Assembly: GCF_900156175.1 (NCBI RefSeq)
Contig: NZ_FTMV01000009.1
Coordinates: 124,001 to 188,000 of the forward strand
Direction of reading: 5' to 3'
Source: Janthinobacterium sp. TND4EL3
Lineage (GTDB): Bacteria; Pseudomonadota; Gammaproteobacteria; Burkholderiales; Burkholderiaceae_D
DNA: 64,000 nt
Within the stretch, counting starts at the first letter, position 1. Each line of letters begins with the position of its first letter. The notes beneath the pieces are model-generated. The model was not told where the DNA came from. It was given only the letters and a program-made list of their open reading frames with translations, and did no database searches. Below, piece by piece: positions 8,890 through 17,253 of this stretch. The translations under genes and the position numbers were made by a program.

Positions 8890-10974
8890 GTGCCCCTCGC
8901 CCCCTTGTGCCCACGTCCTCACCTGCCCGCCGCCTGGCTGGCGGCCCTTCTCGTGTCCCTGGCCGGCTGCGGCGGCGGGGGCGCCACCGATACGCAAGCG
9001 TCCGCCGGCTGCTCGCTGCACGGCACGGCCGGCTGCGGCGGCACCCTGCCCGACCCCGTCGTGCCGCCCGTCGTGCCGCCCGTGAAGCCGCCCGTGATCC
9101 CTCCCGTCACCCCGCCGGTGACGCCGCCCGAGCCGGCCAGCCTGGCCAGCGCCGTCAACCTCGTGTTTTCCAGCACGGAACTGGCGTCGGCCGGCTTGCC
9201 CGGCGGCGAAGTGGCCGTCACGGCCCTCGTCAAGGACGGCGCCAACCTGGCCTTGCCAAATGCCAGGATTGCCTTTGCCGCCGATTCCGGCATCCTCGGC
9301 AGCGTCGACGCCGTGACGGACAAGAACGGCCAGGCGCGCGCCCTGCTGGGCACGGGCGGCGCCAACGGCAACCGCCCCATCACGGTGACGGCCACGGTGG
9401 GCGCGCGCAGCGGCAGCGGCACGGTGCGCGTCACGGGCAGCAGCGTGGAACTGCAGGGACCGGCGGCGCTGATGCTGGGCCAGGGCGCCGACCTCACCGT
9501 CACCGTGCGCGATTCGGCGCGCAAACCCGTGGCCGGCGCGGCCATCACCTACGGCACGGGCGCCGGCAACAGCCTGCGCGTGCGCGACGGCGGCGCCGCC
9601 CTCAGCAATGCGCAAGGCCAGCTGGTGCTGCGCCTGACGGCAGGCAGCCTGGGCAAGGACGCCGTATCCGTCGGCGCGCTGGGCGCCAGCGCCGCGCAAG
9701 CGTATGCCGTGGCCGGCAGCGACCTGCGCCTGACGCCGGCCGTGGGCCAGGACGCCGGCGGTGCGGACGTGCTGCCGGAGATCGCCACGCTGGCTTGCCA
9801 GGCCATCGACGTGCGCTACGACAGGGCGGGCGTGGCGCAGTCCGGCAGCGCCAGCCTGTCCACCACGCGCGGCAGCCTGTTCGGCGACAGCGCCTGCAGC
9901 CAGGCCCTGCCCGCCAGCTTGATCTTTAACAATGGCAACTTGCCACGCAGCTACATCCAGTCCGCCAACACGGGCGTGGCCACCGTCACGGCGGCCGTGG
10001 CGGGCGGCCCCTCGGCGCAGACGCGGCTGGAATTCGTCGCGCCCCTGAGCGGCGCCAGCAAGCTGGCCGTGCAGGCGGAACCGGCCGTGCTGCGCGCCAA
10101 TGGCGCGGGTGCCGGCGACAACGCCAGCACCAGCATGAGCACCATCGGCGCCGTGGTGCGCGATGGCCCGGCAAACAACCTCGTCAAGAATGCGCCCGTC
10201 GTATTTACCATCTTGAGCGACCCCAGCGGCGGCTACCTGCGGCAGGCGGGGGCCGTGCGCACGGGCAGCGACGGCCTGGCGCGCGCCAGCTACGTGGCGG
10301 GACCGGCCGACAGCGGCCGGGACGGCGTACTGATCCAGGCGCGCATCGAGGGCGCCACGCAGGCGGCCGCCGCGGCCCTCGTGCGCCTGACGGTGGCGCG
10401 CCAGGCCCTGTCGATCCGGCTGGGCACGGGCAATCAGGTGCGCGAATACTCGGCCAGCGTGCTGCAGCAGGAGTTTTCCGTGTTCGTCTCCGACAGCGCC
10501 GGCAACGCCGTGCCCGGCGTCGCCATCACGGCCGCCGCCTGGCCCAGCCGCTATGCCAAGGGATATTATGAGTGGCAGCCGGACAAGCCGGAATTCCCCG
10601 ACACGGGCGTGTGGCGCCTGGCCCTGCCCCACTACAGCTGCGCCAACGAAGACGTGCTGCGCAACGGCATCTACGACCCGGCCTATGACAGCAACGGCAA
10701 TGGCGTGCTCGACCCGGGCATCCCGCTGACCGTCAGCGCCAGCGGCGTGAGCGACGCCCTGGGCATGGCCACTGTCACCGTCAGCTATCCGCGCAACTAC
10801 GGTTCCTGGGTGCAAGTGGCGCTGACGGTACGGGGCACGGTGAGCGGCACGGAAGCGAGCACCAGGGCGGACTTGCCGCTGGCCACCCTGGCCAAGGACT
10901 TCAGCGCGCGCCGCGTGCCGCCGCCGGGGCGCGACAGCCCCTACGGCAGCGGCCCGTGCGACAGTCCAGACTGA
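8890..10974 (+). CDS. lipoprotein with tandem Ig-like (Big-1/invasin type) domains
   Basis: Predicted 694-residue surface or periplasmic lipoprotein. I prefer the GTG at 8890 to the upstream ATG at 8845: CGGAG precedes it, and the product then begins with a compact lipoprotein signal ending LLVSLAGC followed by a GGGG spacer. A proline-rich linker with repeated PPV units (about residues 45-75) leads to about five Ig-like repeats with A.V.D..G.P..G..I patterns typical of Big-1 domains. Near the C-terminus a DSNGNGVLDPG stretch looks like a calcium-binding loop. No enzymatic domain. Its role could be adhesion or a structural surface protein. Confidence 0.82.
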   Translation: MPLAPLCPRPHLPAAWLAALLVSLAGCGGGGATDTQASAGCSLHGTAGCGGTLPDPVVPPVVPPVKPPVIPPVTPPVTPPEPASLASAVNLVFSSTELASAGLPGGEVAVTALVKDGANLALPNARIAFAADSGILGSVDAVTDKNGQARALLGTGGANGNRPITVTATVGARSGSGTVRVTGSSVELQGPAALMLGQGADLTVTVRDSARKPVAGAAITYGTGAGNSLRVRDGGAALSNAQGQLVLRLTAGSLGKDAVSVGALGASAAQAYAVAGSDLRLTPAVGQDAGGADVLPEIATLACQAIDVRYDRAGVAQSGSASLSTTRGSLFGDSACSQALPASLIFNNGNLPRSYIQSANTGVATVTAAVAGGPSAQTRLEFVAPLSGASKLAVQAEPAVLRANGAGAGDNASTSMSTIGAVVRDGPANNLVKNAPVVFTILSDPSGGYLRQAGAVRTGSDGLARASYVAGPADSGRDGVLIQARIEGATQAAAAALVRLTVARQALSIRLGTGNQVREYSASVLQQEFSVFVSDSAGNAVPGVAITAAAWPSRYAKGYYEWQPDKPEFPDTGVWRLALPHYSCANEDVLRNGIYDPAYDSNGNGVLDPGIPLTVSASGVSDALGMATVTVSYPRNYGSWVQVALTVRGTVSGTEASTRADLPLATLAKDFSARRVPPPGRDSPYGSGPCDSPD

Positions 10975-11017
10975 GTGGACGGCACGCCACTTGCCAATAA
11001 ATCATATTTTTTGCAAC

Positions 11018-11068
11018 ATGAGCAAGAAAACAGTCTTGCCATACGGCAATCTTTTGCGCTATGCTCAT
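11018..11068 (+). promoter_or_regulatory. promoter and putative operator of the LacI-family gene
   Basis: A -35 TTGCCA (11036-11041) and -10 TATGCT (11060-11065) are 18 bases apart. The -35 lies inside the inverted repeat TTGCC-ATAC-GGCAA (11036-11049). A wider inverted repeat, ATGAGCA (11018-11024) and TGCTCAT (11062-11068), brackets the promoter. Both would suit autoregulation by the downstream LacI-type repressor. Seen directly; the function is inferred. Confidence 0.5.
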
Positions 11069-11141
11069 TCCGCCCGCCCAGGCCGCCACAAGCGGCCGGG
11101 CCTGCAGGAATACTTTGAGACAGGTTGCTTGCCAGACCAAT

Positions 11142-12245
11142 ATGCGAAAAAAGAATACTGTAGCCCGCACGCCCGGCACCACCCCTGCCGCCGGCATCCC
11201 CCCCGGCGCCGGAAGGCGCGTCACCTCGTATGACGTGGCCCTGCTGGCCGGCGTATCGCAATCGGCCGTGTCGCGCTGCTTCAAGCCCGGCGCCAGCATT
11301 TCCCCTGCCACCCACGCCAAGGTCATGCGGGCGGCCATCGCCCTCGACTACATCCCCAACGCGGCCGCGCGCAGCCTGATCACGCGCCGCTCGAACCTGG
11401 TGGCCGTCATCATTTCCAACCTGGCCAATCTGTACTATCCGCAAGTGCTGTCCGACCTGAGCCAGCAGATCGCCCGCCAGGGCAAGCGCCTGCTGCTGTT
11501 CACCCTGGAACGCGAAGCCGATATCGGCCGGGTCCTCAGCGACGTGTGGCAGTACCAGGTGGACGGCGCCATCGTGGCCGCCGGCCTGTCCGACGAACAG
11601 ATGGCCGAATTCGGCCGGCGCGAGGTGCCGCTGGTGCTGTTCAACCGCAGCCCCCGCGAGCACGCCGTGCACGCCGTGCTGTGCGACCAGGCGGAAGCGG
11701 CGCGCCTGCTCGTGTCGCGCCTGGCCGACGCCGGCCACCGCCAGTTCGCCGTCATCGACGGCCCCGGCGACTCGGCCGTCGCGCAGGAACGCAAGGCGGG
11801 CGTGCTGGACCGCCTGTTCATGCTGGGCTTGCCCGCGCCCATCGTTGTCAGCGGCAACTACGATTACGCCAGCGGCGGACGCGGCTTGCGCAAGGTCATC
11901 GACCGCCTGGGCCGCGTGCCGGACGCCGTCATCTGCGGCAACGACATCATGGCCATCGGCTGCCTGGACACGGCGCGCCACCAGATGGGCATCCAGGTGC
12001 CGCTGCAGATGTCCGTGGCCGGCTTCGACGCGCTGGAAGCGTCGGGCTGGCTCAGCTACGACATCACCACCCTGCGCCAGCCCGTGCAAAAGATGGCTAC
12101 CGATGCCGTCGCCATGCTGGGGGAATTGATGGAGCGGCGCGGCGGCAGCGCCGAGCGGCGCCGCTATTGCTCGTATCTGGTCGAGGGCAGTACGGCGCGC
12201 CTGACCAGCGAACCTCAGCGTTTCGGCATGATGGCCGCCGCTTAG
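11142..12245 (+). CDS. LacI-family transcriptional regulator
   Basis: 367-residue repressor-type protein. The N-terminal helix-turn-helix and hinge (VTSYDVALLAGVSQSAVSRC, then YIPNAAARSL) are followed by a periplasmic-binding-protein-like effector domain with ICGNDIMAIG and SVAGFDALEA. The start at 11142 (MRKKNTVART) leaves a basic, proline-rich 25-residue lead before the HTH, longer than usual. No sugar transport or catabolic gene flanks it, so the effector and targets cannot be guessed. The upstream palindrome suggests autoregulation. Confidence 0.9.
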   Translation: MRKKNTVARTPGTTPAAGIPPGAGRRVTSYDVALLAGVSQSAVSRCFKPGASISPATHAKVMRAAIALDYIPNAAARSLITRRSNLVAVIISNLANLYYPQVLSDLSQQIARQGKRLLLFTLEREADIGRVLSDVWQYQVDGAIVAAGLSDEQMAEFGRREVPLVLFNRSPREHAVHAVLCDQAEAARLLVSRLADAGHRQFAVIDGPGDSAVAQERKAGVLDRLFMLGLPAPIVVSGNYDYASGGRGLRKVIDRLGRVPDAVICGNDIMAIGCLDTARHQMGIQVPLQMSVAGFDALEASGWLSYDITTLRQPVQKMATDAVAMLGELMERRGGSAERRRYCSYLVEGSTARLTSEPQRFGMMAAA

Positions 12246-12357
12246 AACGCCTGAGAAAACGCCCAAGACGTGGTTGCCGGGCTTGCTCTTGTCCTTCGCC
12301 GTACGCGCGTGCTGTCTTCGGGGCGGCGCCTGGCCCAGGGCGTTTTTCAGACGTTCT
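12244..12357. repeat. imperfect inverted repeat with about 73-base core
   Basis: The left arm at 12244-12264 (AGAACGCCTGAGAAAACGCCC) and right arm at 12338-12357 (GGGCGTTTTTCAGACGTTCT) are inverted copies with one indel and a few mismatches. The left arm overlaps the LacI gene's stop. The core is GC-rich and has no ORF of note. It could be a small non-autonomous repeat, a structured RNA or part of a long terminator. Confidence 0.55.
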
Positions 12358-12372
12358 ATTATCTGGAGCATA

Positions 12373-12402
12373 AAAAAACCTCGCATCGCTGCGAGGTTTT
12401 TT
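12373..12402. terminator. bidirectional intrinsic terminator
   Basis: A perfect 13-base inverted repeat (AAAAAACCTCGCA / TGCGAGGTTTTTT) with a four-base loop provides a T-tract in both directions. It sits between the convergent LacI-type gene and the YidB gene. Confidence 0.92.
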
Positions 12403-12422
12403 GCGTTACGCGGCAATGCATA

Positions 12423-12842
12423 TCAACCGAAGATCTTGCCCTTGAGCATATTCAAGCCCTGGCTGACGAGGTCATTGCCTTCCGGTACTTGACCGTTCGG
12501 CGTCAGCTTGTCGATCAACTGGGGCAGCAAGGCGGCCAGGCCGCCCGAGGCCGCGTCCGGGGCGACGCCCGTTTTTTCCGCGATCTGGCTGATCGTGTCG
12601 GCGCCCAGCGCATCCTTGATCTGCTCGCCGGAGACGGGCGCATTGGCGCCGGTGCCGATCCAGCTGGCCACCTGGTCGCCGAGTCCGCTTTCCTGGAATT
12701 TCTGCAGCAGGCCGGGCAAGCCGCCATGCTGGTTGACCAGTTCCATCACGCTGGCCATCAGCCCCGACTGGGCTTCCCCATCCGCACCCTTGTTGCCCAA
12801 AGCGCTCATCGCCTGTCCCGCAAGTTGGTCTAGCAAACTCAT
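12423..12842 (-). CDS. yidB: YidB-family protein (DUF937)
   Basis: 139-residue soluble protein with the DUF937 pattern: MSLLDQLAGQAMSAL, LVNQHGGLPGLLQKFQESGLG, WIGTGANAPVSGEQI, then a helical C-terminus. Function unknown in the family. AGGAG is nine bases before the ATG at 12842. A strong sigma-70 promoter lies about 85-110 bases upstream and the shared terminator at 12373-12402 follows. Confidence 0.93.
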   Translation of the reverse strand: MSLLDQLAGQAMSALGNKGADGEAQSGLMASVMELVNQHGGLPGLLQKFQESGLGDQVASWIGTGANAPVSGEQIKDALGADTISQIAEKTGVAPDAASGGLAALLPQLIDKLTPNGQVPEGNDLVSQGLNMLKGKIFG

Positions 12843-12926
12843 CGTATTCTCCTGAACGCTGTCGATTAGTGCCGCGCGCAGCGGCGTCCGGTTTTTGTCG
12901 GCGGCACTTCGCCGCCATACACAACA

Positions 12927-12954
12927 ATTATACTATGAATAATTACAATGTCAC
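12927..12954 (-). promoter_or_regulatory. sigma-70 promoter of the YidB gene
   Basis: On the minus strand GTGACA (complement of 12949-12954) and TATAAT (complement of 12927-12932) are 16 bases apart, in an AT-rich stretch. This is the best -35/-10 match in this part of the window. Confidence 0.7.
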
Positions 12955-13045
12955 TTTTACAATTTAACAAGGGGTCAAGAACAGGCTCGGCAGTAGCGCC
13001 ACCCACCTCCATCATATTTAGTTCGGCACAACATGCAAGCGTAAA

Positions 13046-13072
13046 TTGACGATATACAAAACCGTGTAGAAT
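13046..13072 (+). promoter_or_regulatory. promoter of the 70-residue protein gene
   Basis: TTGACG (13046-13051) and TAGAAT (13067-13072) each match consensus at five of six bases, but the spacer is short at 15. It lies 33 bases before the start codon at 13105. Confidence 0.5.
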
Positions 13073-13104
13073 TAATTTTCCTACTTACTGAGGAGTATCA
13101 ACAC

Positions 13105-13317
13105 ATGAACATCAATAAAGCGGTAGACAAGGCCTACGAAAAAAAGACGTTCAAGGAAATCGCCGATGCCCCTGTCGATGCGCTGCAAGGCGTGAGCGAG
13201 AAGGATGCGGAGCTGCTCAAGCAGGCATTCAATATCAAGACCGTGCGCGACCTGGCGAACCTGAAATACGCCAAATGGGCGCGCGCCATCGTCACCCTGG
13301 CCGATACGGAAGAATAA
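13105..13317 (+). CDS. small helix-hairpin-helix-like protein
   Basis: 70 residues, acidic and lysine-rich, with no signal or membrane segment. The stretch LQGVSEKDAELLKQAF followed by IKTVRDLANL has the spacing of a helix-hairpin-helix, as in small DNA- or protein-binding modules. GAGGAG lies about ten bases upstream of the ATG. Its own promoter and terminator make it a monocistronic unit. Conserved hypothetical; function unknown. Confidence 0.8.
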   Translation: MNINKAVDKAYEKKTFKEIADAPVDALQGVSEKDAELLKQAFNIKTVRDLANLKYAKWARAIVTLADTEE

Positions 13318-13350
13318 GACCGCCATGCCGCAGGCAAGCCCGTCAGTACA

Positions 13351-13376
13351 GCCCGCCCTCGCCGGCGGGCTTTTTT
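13351..13376 (+). terminator. intrinsic terminator
   Basis: The inverted repeat GCCCGCC / GGCGGGC is followed directly by six T residues (13371-13376). It lies 33 bases after the stop of the 70-residue protein gene. Confidence 0.9.
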
Positions 13377-13419
13377 ATGCCATGGCGCCTGGCCAGCCGG
13401 TCGCCGCGCGGAGGCGCGC

Positions 13420-14148
13420 TTGCCCACCCCGCTGACCCTGCCCGGCATTTGCTGGCCCCTGCAAGCGAGCACGGGCGACCTTGGCGCGGCCACGCCGCAC
13501 ATCACGGGCCACTTTCGCGCAGGCGCCGGCATGGATGCCGTCAGCGTTTGCGACATATTACCTGCTGGAAAGTTCCGCAATGGCGCGGCGCGCCACTGGT
13601 GCCGCACGCACCAGTGCTACTGGGGCGCCAGGGCCGACCTGGCCGGCTGGCAAGCCACGGGCCACATGCGTTGCCGCCAGCACGCCAGCCCCATGGGCTA
13701 TCTGCTGTATCCGGAATTGTTCGATCCCATGCAGTTCCACGCCACCACCTTGCGCCTGGGCCCGGAAGGCTCGCTGCAGCTGCGCGCCCGCGCCGATGAC
13801 GGCGGCGCCCTGTACGCGCGCGACGCGGCCGCCGTGGCCATCGATTGCCGCGCACTGCCCGGCCTGTTTCACCCCGACATCGTGCAACTGAACATCCCGC
13901 CGCCCGCCGCGCAGGCCTACGCCGCCGCCCTGCGGGCCGGCGCGCCGCTGGGCTGCAGCGACTGCGCCTGCTGCGGCCACCCGCACCTGGACCTGGGCAG
14001 CTTCGCGCTGGCGCCGCACCGCCGCCACAGTTGCGGCCACTGCGGCCACGACGCCAGCTACAGCCCCGTGGCCATCGTCTCGTCCCCCCTGTGGCGGCTG
14101 CGCGCGTTCGCCCTGCGTCAACCGCGCCGCATCGCGCAATGGTTCTGA
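13420..14148 (+). CDS. uncharacterised protein with C-terminal Cys/His metal-binding cluster
   Basis: 242-residue protein, not recognised. The TTG at 13420 is favoured because GAGG lies about seven bases before it. The N-terminal 170 residues are featureless. Residues about 180-215 hold CSDCACCGHPHLDLG and HRRHSCGHCGHD, a dense set of cysteines and histidines that could bind two zinc ions in a ribbon or treble-clef fold. It may be a nucleic-acid or protein interaction module. No operon partner is obvious; the next gene starts 74 bases downstream. Confidence 0.65.
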   Translation: MPTPLTLPGICWPLQASTGDLGAATPHITGHFRAGAGMDAVSVCDILPAGKFRNGAARHWCRTHQCYWGARADLAGWQATGHMRCRQHASPMGYLLYPELFDPMQFHATTLRLGPEGSLQLRARADDGGALYARDAAAVAIDCRALPGLFHPDIVQLNIPPPAAQAYAAALRAGAPLGCSDCACCGHPHLDLGSFALAPHRRHSCGHCGHDASYSPVAIVSSPLWRLRAFALRQPRRIAQWF

Positions 14149-14222
14149 ACGTGCGCCCGCCCACAGTCGGCCGTGGCGCTTGTGCGTAGACTGGGCGGAT
14201 TGCCACTGCCAGGAATGCCGCC

Positions 14223-14696
14223 ATGCCGCACGCTCAACCCCGCGACGACGATAGCCAGCCAGGCGACGAAGGAGATCTGTCCGACCTGCTCAGCGAATTG
14301 CGCATCCTGCTGCCCGGCGCGCAGATGCTGACGGCCTTCCTCATTATCCTGCCCTTCAACGGCGGCTTCGCCAAGATCGTGCAGGCGGAAAAGATCGTCT
14401 TCCTGCTGACGTTCTTCCTGTCCATGACCAGCCTCGTGCTCCTCAGCGCGCCAGCCATCCAGCACCGCGTCATGCGCCCGCTGCAGGACCGCGAGCGCTT
14501 CAAGCGCGTGGCTGACCGCATCATGATGGCGGGGGCGCTGTCGCTGGCGCTGGCTTTTATCCTCGGCACGAATCTGGTGATGTCGGAAGTCTTCGGCCAC
14601 GTCGCCGGCATCATCGCCTGCACGCTGATGGGCACGCTCATCGCCTGCATGTGGTGGTGGCTGCCCTTGCACTTAAAGCACAGCAAGAAAATCTAG
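14223..14696 (+). CDS. DUF6328 family membrane protein
   Basis: 157-residue inner-membrane protein with four hydrophobic helices. An acidic N-terminus (DDDSQPGDEGDLSD) precedes the family pattern LLSELRILLPGAQMLTAFLI. It ends HLKHSKKI. Function unknown in the family. The start at 14223 was chosen because it follows a purine-poor region and lies directly before the acidic lead; no strong Shine-Dalgarno is visible. Confidence 0.82.
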   Translation: MPHAQPRDDDSQPGDEGDLSDLLSELRILLPGAQMLTAFLIILPFNGGFAKIVQAEKIVFLLTFFLSMTSLVLLSAPAIQHRVMRPLQDRERFKRVADRIMMAGALSLALAFILGTNLVMSEVFGHVAGIIACTLMGTLIACMWWWLPLHLKHSKKI

Positions 14697-15128
14697 GCGG
14701 GGCTGGCGGCGCCGCTGCGCTGTTAGCGGAAAGGCGATCTTGCCGTCGCCCGAACTCGCATGGTCCACCTGGCCGTGCCACGGCACTGGCAGGCTGGAGG
14801 CGCTGCAGCAAACCCGGCCTCACTCACTCGCCCAACTGCAGGCACGAACCATTTCCGCCACAGCCATGCATTTCTCGCCTGCCTGTGGCGCAATCGCCGG
14901 CGTTCCGTGTTATCGTTAACAACAAGCGCCATCGCTGTTGTGTGCAGTGCAGCAGATTTTAGCCGTCGCCCGGCAGAGTTGGCCCGAATCTTTTACAATG
15001 TTGTCTTTGGGCAGTACTTATCGCCCGAAAATACCGGCCAGCCGTCGACTCTGGTGGCGCATTGCCACTTCCGGCCGGGCCATGGCGCACCTCTCCACCC
15101 TGTCATTCTTTACCCAACCAACAAGAAC
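14697..15128. other. intergenic region before the MFS gene
   Basis: 432 bases with no supported gene. I see a small palindrome GTGCC-AC-GGCAC (14775-14786), a GTTATCGTTAAC motif near 14909, and a TACAAT (14994-14999) without a properly spaced -35. Open frames run through it but have no start signal or recognisable product. Confidence 0.45.
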
Positions 15129-16346
15129 ATGCACGCCTCCGTAGACCCATTGATTCCGCGCGTCACCGCGCCTTTTGGCGCCGGCTATGCCGACCTGGCC
15201 CTGGCCATCGGCGGCCTCGCCATCGGCACGGGCGAATTCGCCTCCATGAGCATCCTGCCCGTGGTGGCCGACGACCTGGGCACGACCTTGCCCCAGATGA
15301 GCCACATGATCAGCGCCTACGCGCTGGGCGTGGTCATCGGCGCCCCCCTGATCACGATCTTCCTGGCGCGCATGCCGCGCCGGCTGATGCTGATCTGCCT
15401 GATGCTGATGTTCGCTGGTGGCAACTTGCTCAGCGCCATCGCCCCCAACTATGGCTTGCTCGTCGTGGCCCGCTTCGTGGCCGGCATCCCGCATGGCGCG
15501 TATTTCGGCGTGGCAGCCCTGGTGGCGGCCGCCCTGGCCGAACCGGACCGGCGCGGCCAGGCCGTCGCCCGCGTGCTGATGGGTTTGACGGTGGCAAATA
15601 TCTTCGGCGTGCCGCTGGCCACCTACATCGGCCAGACCCTGGGCTGGCGCTCGGCCTTTTTGCTCGTCGCCGCGCTGGGCTTGCTGACCATGCTGATGGT
15701 GCGCATCTTCGTGCCCATGGTCGCTGCCGGCGATTCCAGCCCGCGCCGCGAACTGGGCGTGTTCCGCCGCCTGCAAGTGTGGCTGACCCTGCTGATGGTG
15801 GCGATCGGCTTCGGCGGCATGTTCGCCGTCTACACGTTTATCACGCCCACCTTGCTGGAAATCACGAAAGTATCGCCCCTGGTCATCTCGATCCTGCTGG
15901 CCATCATCGGTATCGGCATGACTGTAGGCAATTTGATCGGCGGCTGGCTGGCCGACCGCTCGCGCCTGTGGACCATCTTCGGCGTGCTGCTGTGGAACGT
16001 GGCCGCCCTGGCCGCCTTTACTTATACCAGCAGCAATGTCTGGCTGACGGCGATCAACCTGTTTGCCATCGGCGCCGGCATCGCCGTCGCCCCGGCCGTG
16101 CAGACGCGCCTGATGGACGTGGCCGGCGACGCGCAGACGGTGGCCGCCGCCCTCAACCATTCCGCCTTCAACATCGCCAACGCCCTGGGCGCCTGGGCCG
16201 GCGGCATCGCCATCGCCATGGGCATGGGCTTGCGCTCGACGGGCTGGGTGGGCGCCATGCTGGCCTGCGGCGGCATCGTCGTGCTCGGTATTTCCGTGCT
16301 GGTGGAAAACCGCAGCCGCAACGTGGGCGGTGTGCAGCCGGCTTGA
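15129..16346 (+). CDS. MFS transporter, AraJ/YdhP-like efflux type
   Basis: 405-residue inner-membrane permease with twelve predicted helices. The N-terminal half has GTGEFASMSILPVVADDLG, a typical start of the arabinose-efflux/DHA1 group, and RMPRRLMLICLML after helix 2 corresponds to the motif A loop. The likely role is export of a drug or sugar-like compound; the substrate is unknown. The ATG at 15129 was chosen because it immediately precedes the first family-conserved residues; upstream ATGs in frame would add more than 100 unlikely residues. Confidence 0.88.
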   Translation: MHASVDPLIPRVTAPFGAGYADLALAIGGLAIGTGEFASMSILPVVADDLGTTLPQMSHMISAYALGVVIGAPLITIFLARMPRRLMLICLMLMFAGGNLLSAIAPNYGLLVVARFVAGIPHGAYFGVAALVAAALAEPDRRGQAVARVLMGLTVANIFGVPLATYIGQTLGWRSAFLLVAALGLLTMLMVRIFVPMVAAGDSSPRRELGVFRRLQVWLTLLMVAIGFGGMFAVYTFITPTLLEITKVSPLVISILLAIIGIGMTVGNLIGGWLADRSRLWTIFGVLLWNVAALAAFTYTSSNVWLTAINLFAIGAGIAVAPAVQTRLMDVAGDAQTVAAALNHSAFNIANALGAWAGGIAIAMGMGLRSTGWVGAMLACGGIVVLGISVLVENRSRNVGGVQPA

Positions 16347-16383
16347 TGCTTGTACATAGGTGGGATAATTTTCTCTGTCTAGT

Positions 16384-16439
16384 TATCATTTCCGATATCA
16401 TGACTATAGATCGGATTTCGCAACTCCTGCGCATCCGAT
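16384..16439 (+). promoter_or_regulatory. putative promoter with TCCGAT/ATCGGA operator array
   Basis: Three copies of the same six-base word occur in alternating orientation: TCCGAT (16392-16397), ATCGGA (16410-16415) and TCCGAT (16434-16439). The outer extension ATCGGAT (16410-16416) / ATCCGAT (16433-16439) is a perfect seven-base inverted repeat. A candidate -35 TTATCA and -10 TATAGA, 16 bases apart, overlap the first two copies. The layout would suit repression of the HipA-like/DUF3037 operon. Confidence 0.4.
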
Positions 16440-16447
16440 TTCTTTAC

Positions 16448-16516
16448 ATGATGAAGCGTGCAGACATGAACGAAGCAGTCATCGCCAGGTACAAATCTGA
16501 AAGCTGGCATCTGTGA
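16448..16516 (+). CDS. possible 22-residue leader peptide before the HipA-like kinase
   Basis: A short frame MMKRADMNEAVIARYKSESWHL ends with a TGA that overlaps the GTG start of the kinase (GTGA, 16513-16516). Such an overlap could couple translation. It has no clear Shine-Dalgarno, and it continues in frame upstream to an ATG at 16400. It may be fortuitous; I list it because the overlap geometry is exact. Confidence 0.25.
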   Translation: MMKRADMNEAVIARYKSESWHL

Positions 16517-17253
16517 ATACAGCCACCATCTTCATTGACGAGGTTCTCGGTCGGGCGCAGCAAGGCATAACCGAGCCATTTATTTGCCGAGGCGACGACG
16601 GAGCGATTTACTTTATCAAAGGCAAGGGGGCTGGTCGACGCAGCCAGATTTGCGAGTGGGTCTCGGCGCAGCTGGCGACTGCATTTGGCCTTCCGATCGC
16701 AGAATATGCATTGGCCGAAGTGGCTGTGGAGCTTATTGAAGCAAATGTATTTCCCAATATCAGCCAACTCGGTAGCGGGATAGTCTTTGCATCGAGAGAA
16801 CTTCCACATCCACAAGAGCTGACGGCGATCACACGAGACCTTGTGCCAGATCTACTGGCAAGCGATGTGTTGGTTTTTGATTGGTGGTTGCATAACGAAG
16901 ATCGTCATTTGACCGAACGTGGCGGCAATCCTAACTTGCTTTGGGACATGCAGAACTCAGAATTGGTCGTGATTGACCATAACCAAGCCTTTGATCGGCA
17001 TTTTAATCCTTGCAACTTCCTGAAAACGCATGTGTTTGCGAGCAGGTGGAACGACATTTTCAGCGACCATCTTCAACGCGAGCACTACGCAAACAAGTTA
17101 GAGGCAATTTTGCCAAGATTGGCGGGCATCCGTGCTAACATACCCGACTCTTGGTGGTATGTTGATGATGGCGTACCAGCAGATGTGACGTGGGATGAAA
17201 TCGAGACCTGCCTGCAGCGTTGCCGCCAAGAAGATTTTTGGAATACCCCATGA
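16513..17253 (+). CDS. HipA-like kinase domain protein
   Basis: 246-residue compact kinase of the HipA-like group. The catalytic loop HNEDRH (127-132) and metal-binding IDHNQAF (154-160) match the lineage that includes HipA and PI3/4-kinase-like folds. Lys37 in YFIKGKG is a candidate ATP-binding residue. It lacks the N-terminal domain of classical HipA, and no HipB-like HTH gene precedes it. The GTG start is forced by an in-frame stop at 16498. It overlaps the DUF3037 gene as ATGA (17250-17253). The composition is markedly AT-richer than its neighbours. Likely a protein or small-molecule kinase; toxin activity is only a possibility. Confidence 0.85.
   Translation: MNTATIFIDEVLGRAQQGITEPFICRGDDGAIYFIKGKGAGRRSQICEWVSAQLATAFGLPIAEYALAEVAVELIEANVFPNISQLGSGIVFASRELPHPQELTAITRDLVPDLLASDVLVFDWWLHNEDRHLTERGGNPNLLWDMQNSELVVIDHNQAFDRHFNPCNFLKTHVFASRWNDIFSDHLQREHYANKLEAILPRLAGIRANIPDSWWYVDDGVPADVTWDEIETCLQRCRQEDFWNTP

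Noticed and set aside
9050..9140. PPV repeats as tandem DNA repeat
   Set aside because: Low-complexity proline linker in the Ig-like lipoprotein; consistent with coding.
14723..14932. 69-codon minus-strand open frame upstream of the MFS gene
   Set aside because: No Shine-Dalgarno, no family resemblance, shadow-like composition.
16400..16516. 38-codon extension of the leader frame before the HipA-like kinase
   Set aside because: Its start would lie in or before the candidate promoter; only the shorter 22-codon version is listed, at low confidence.
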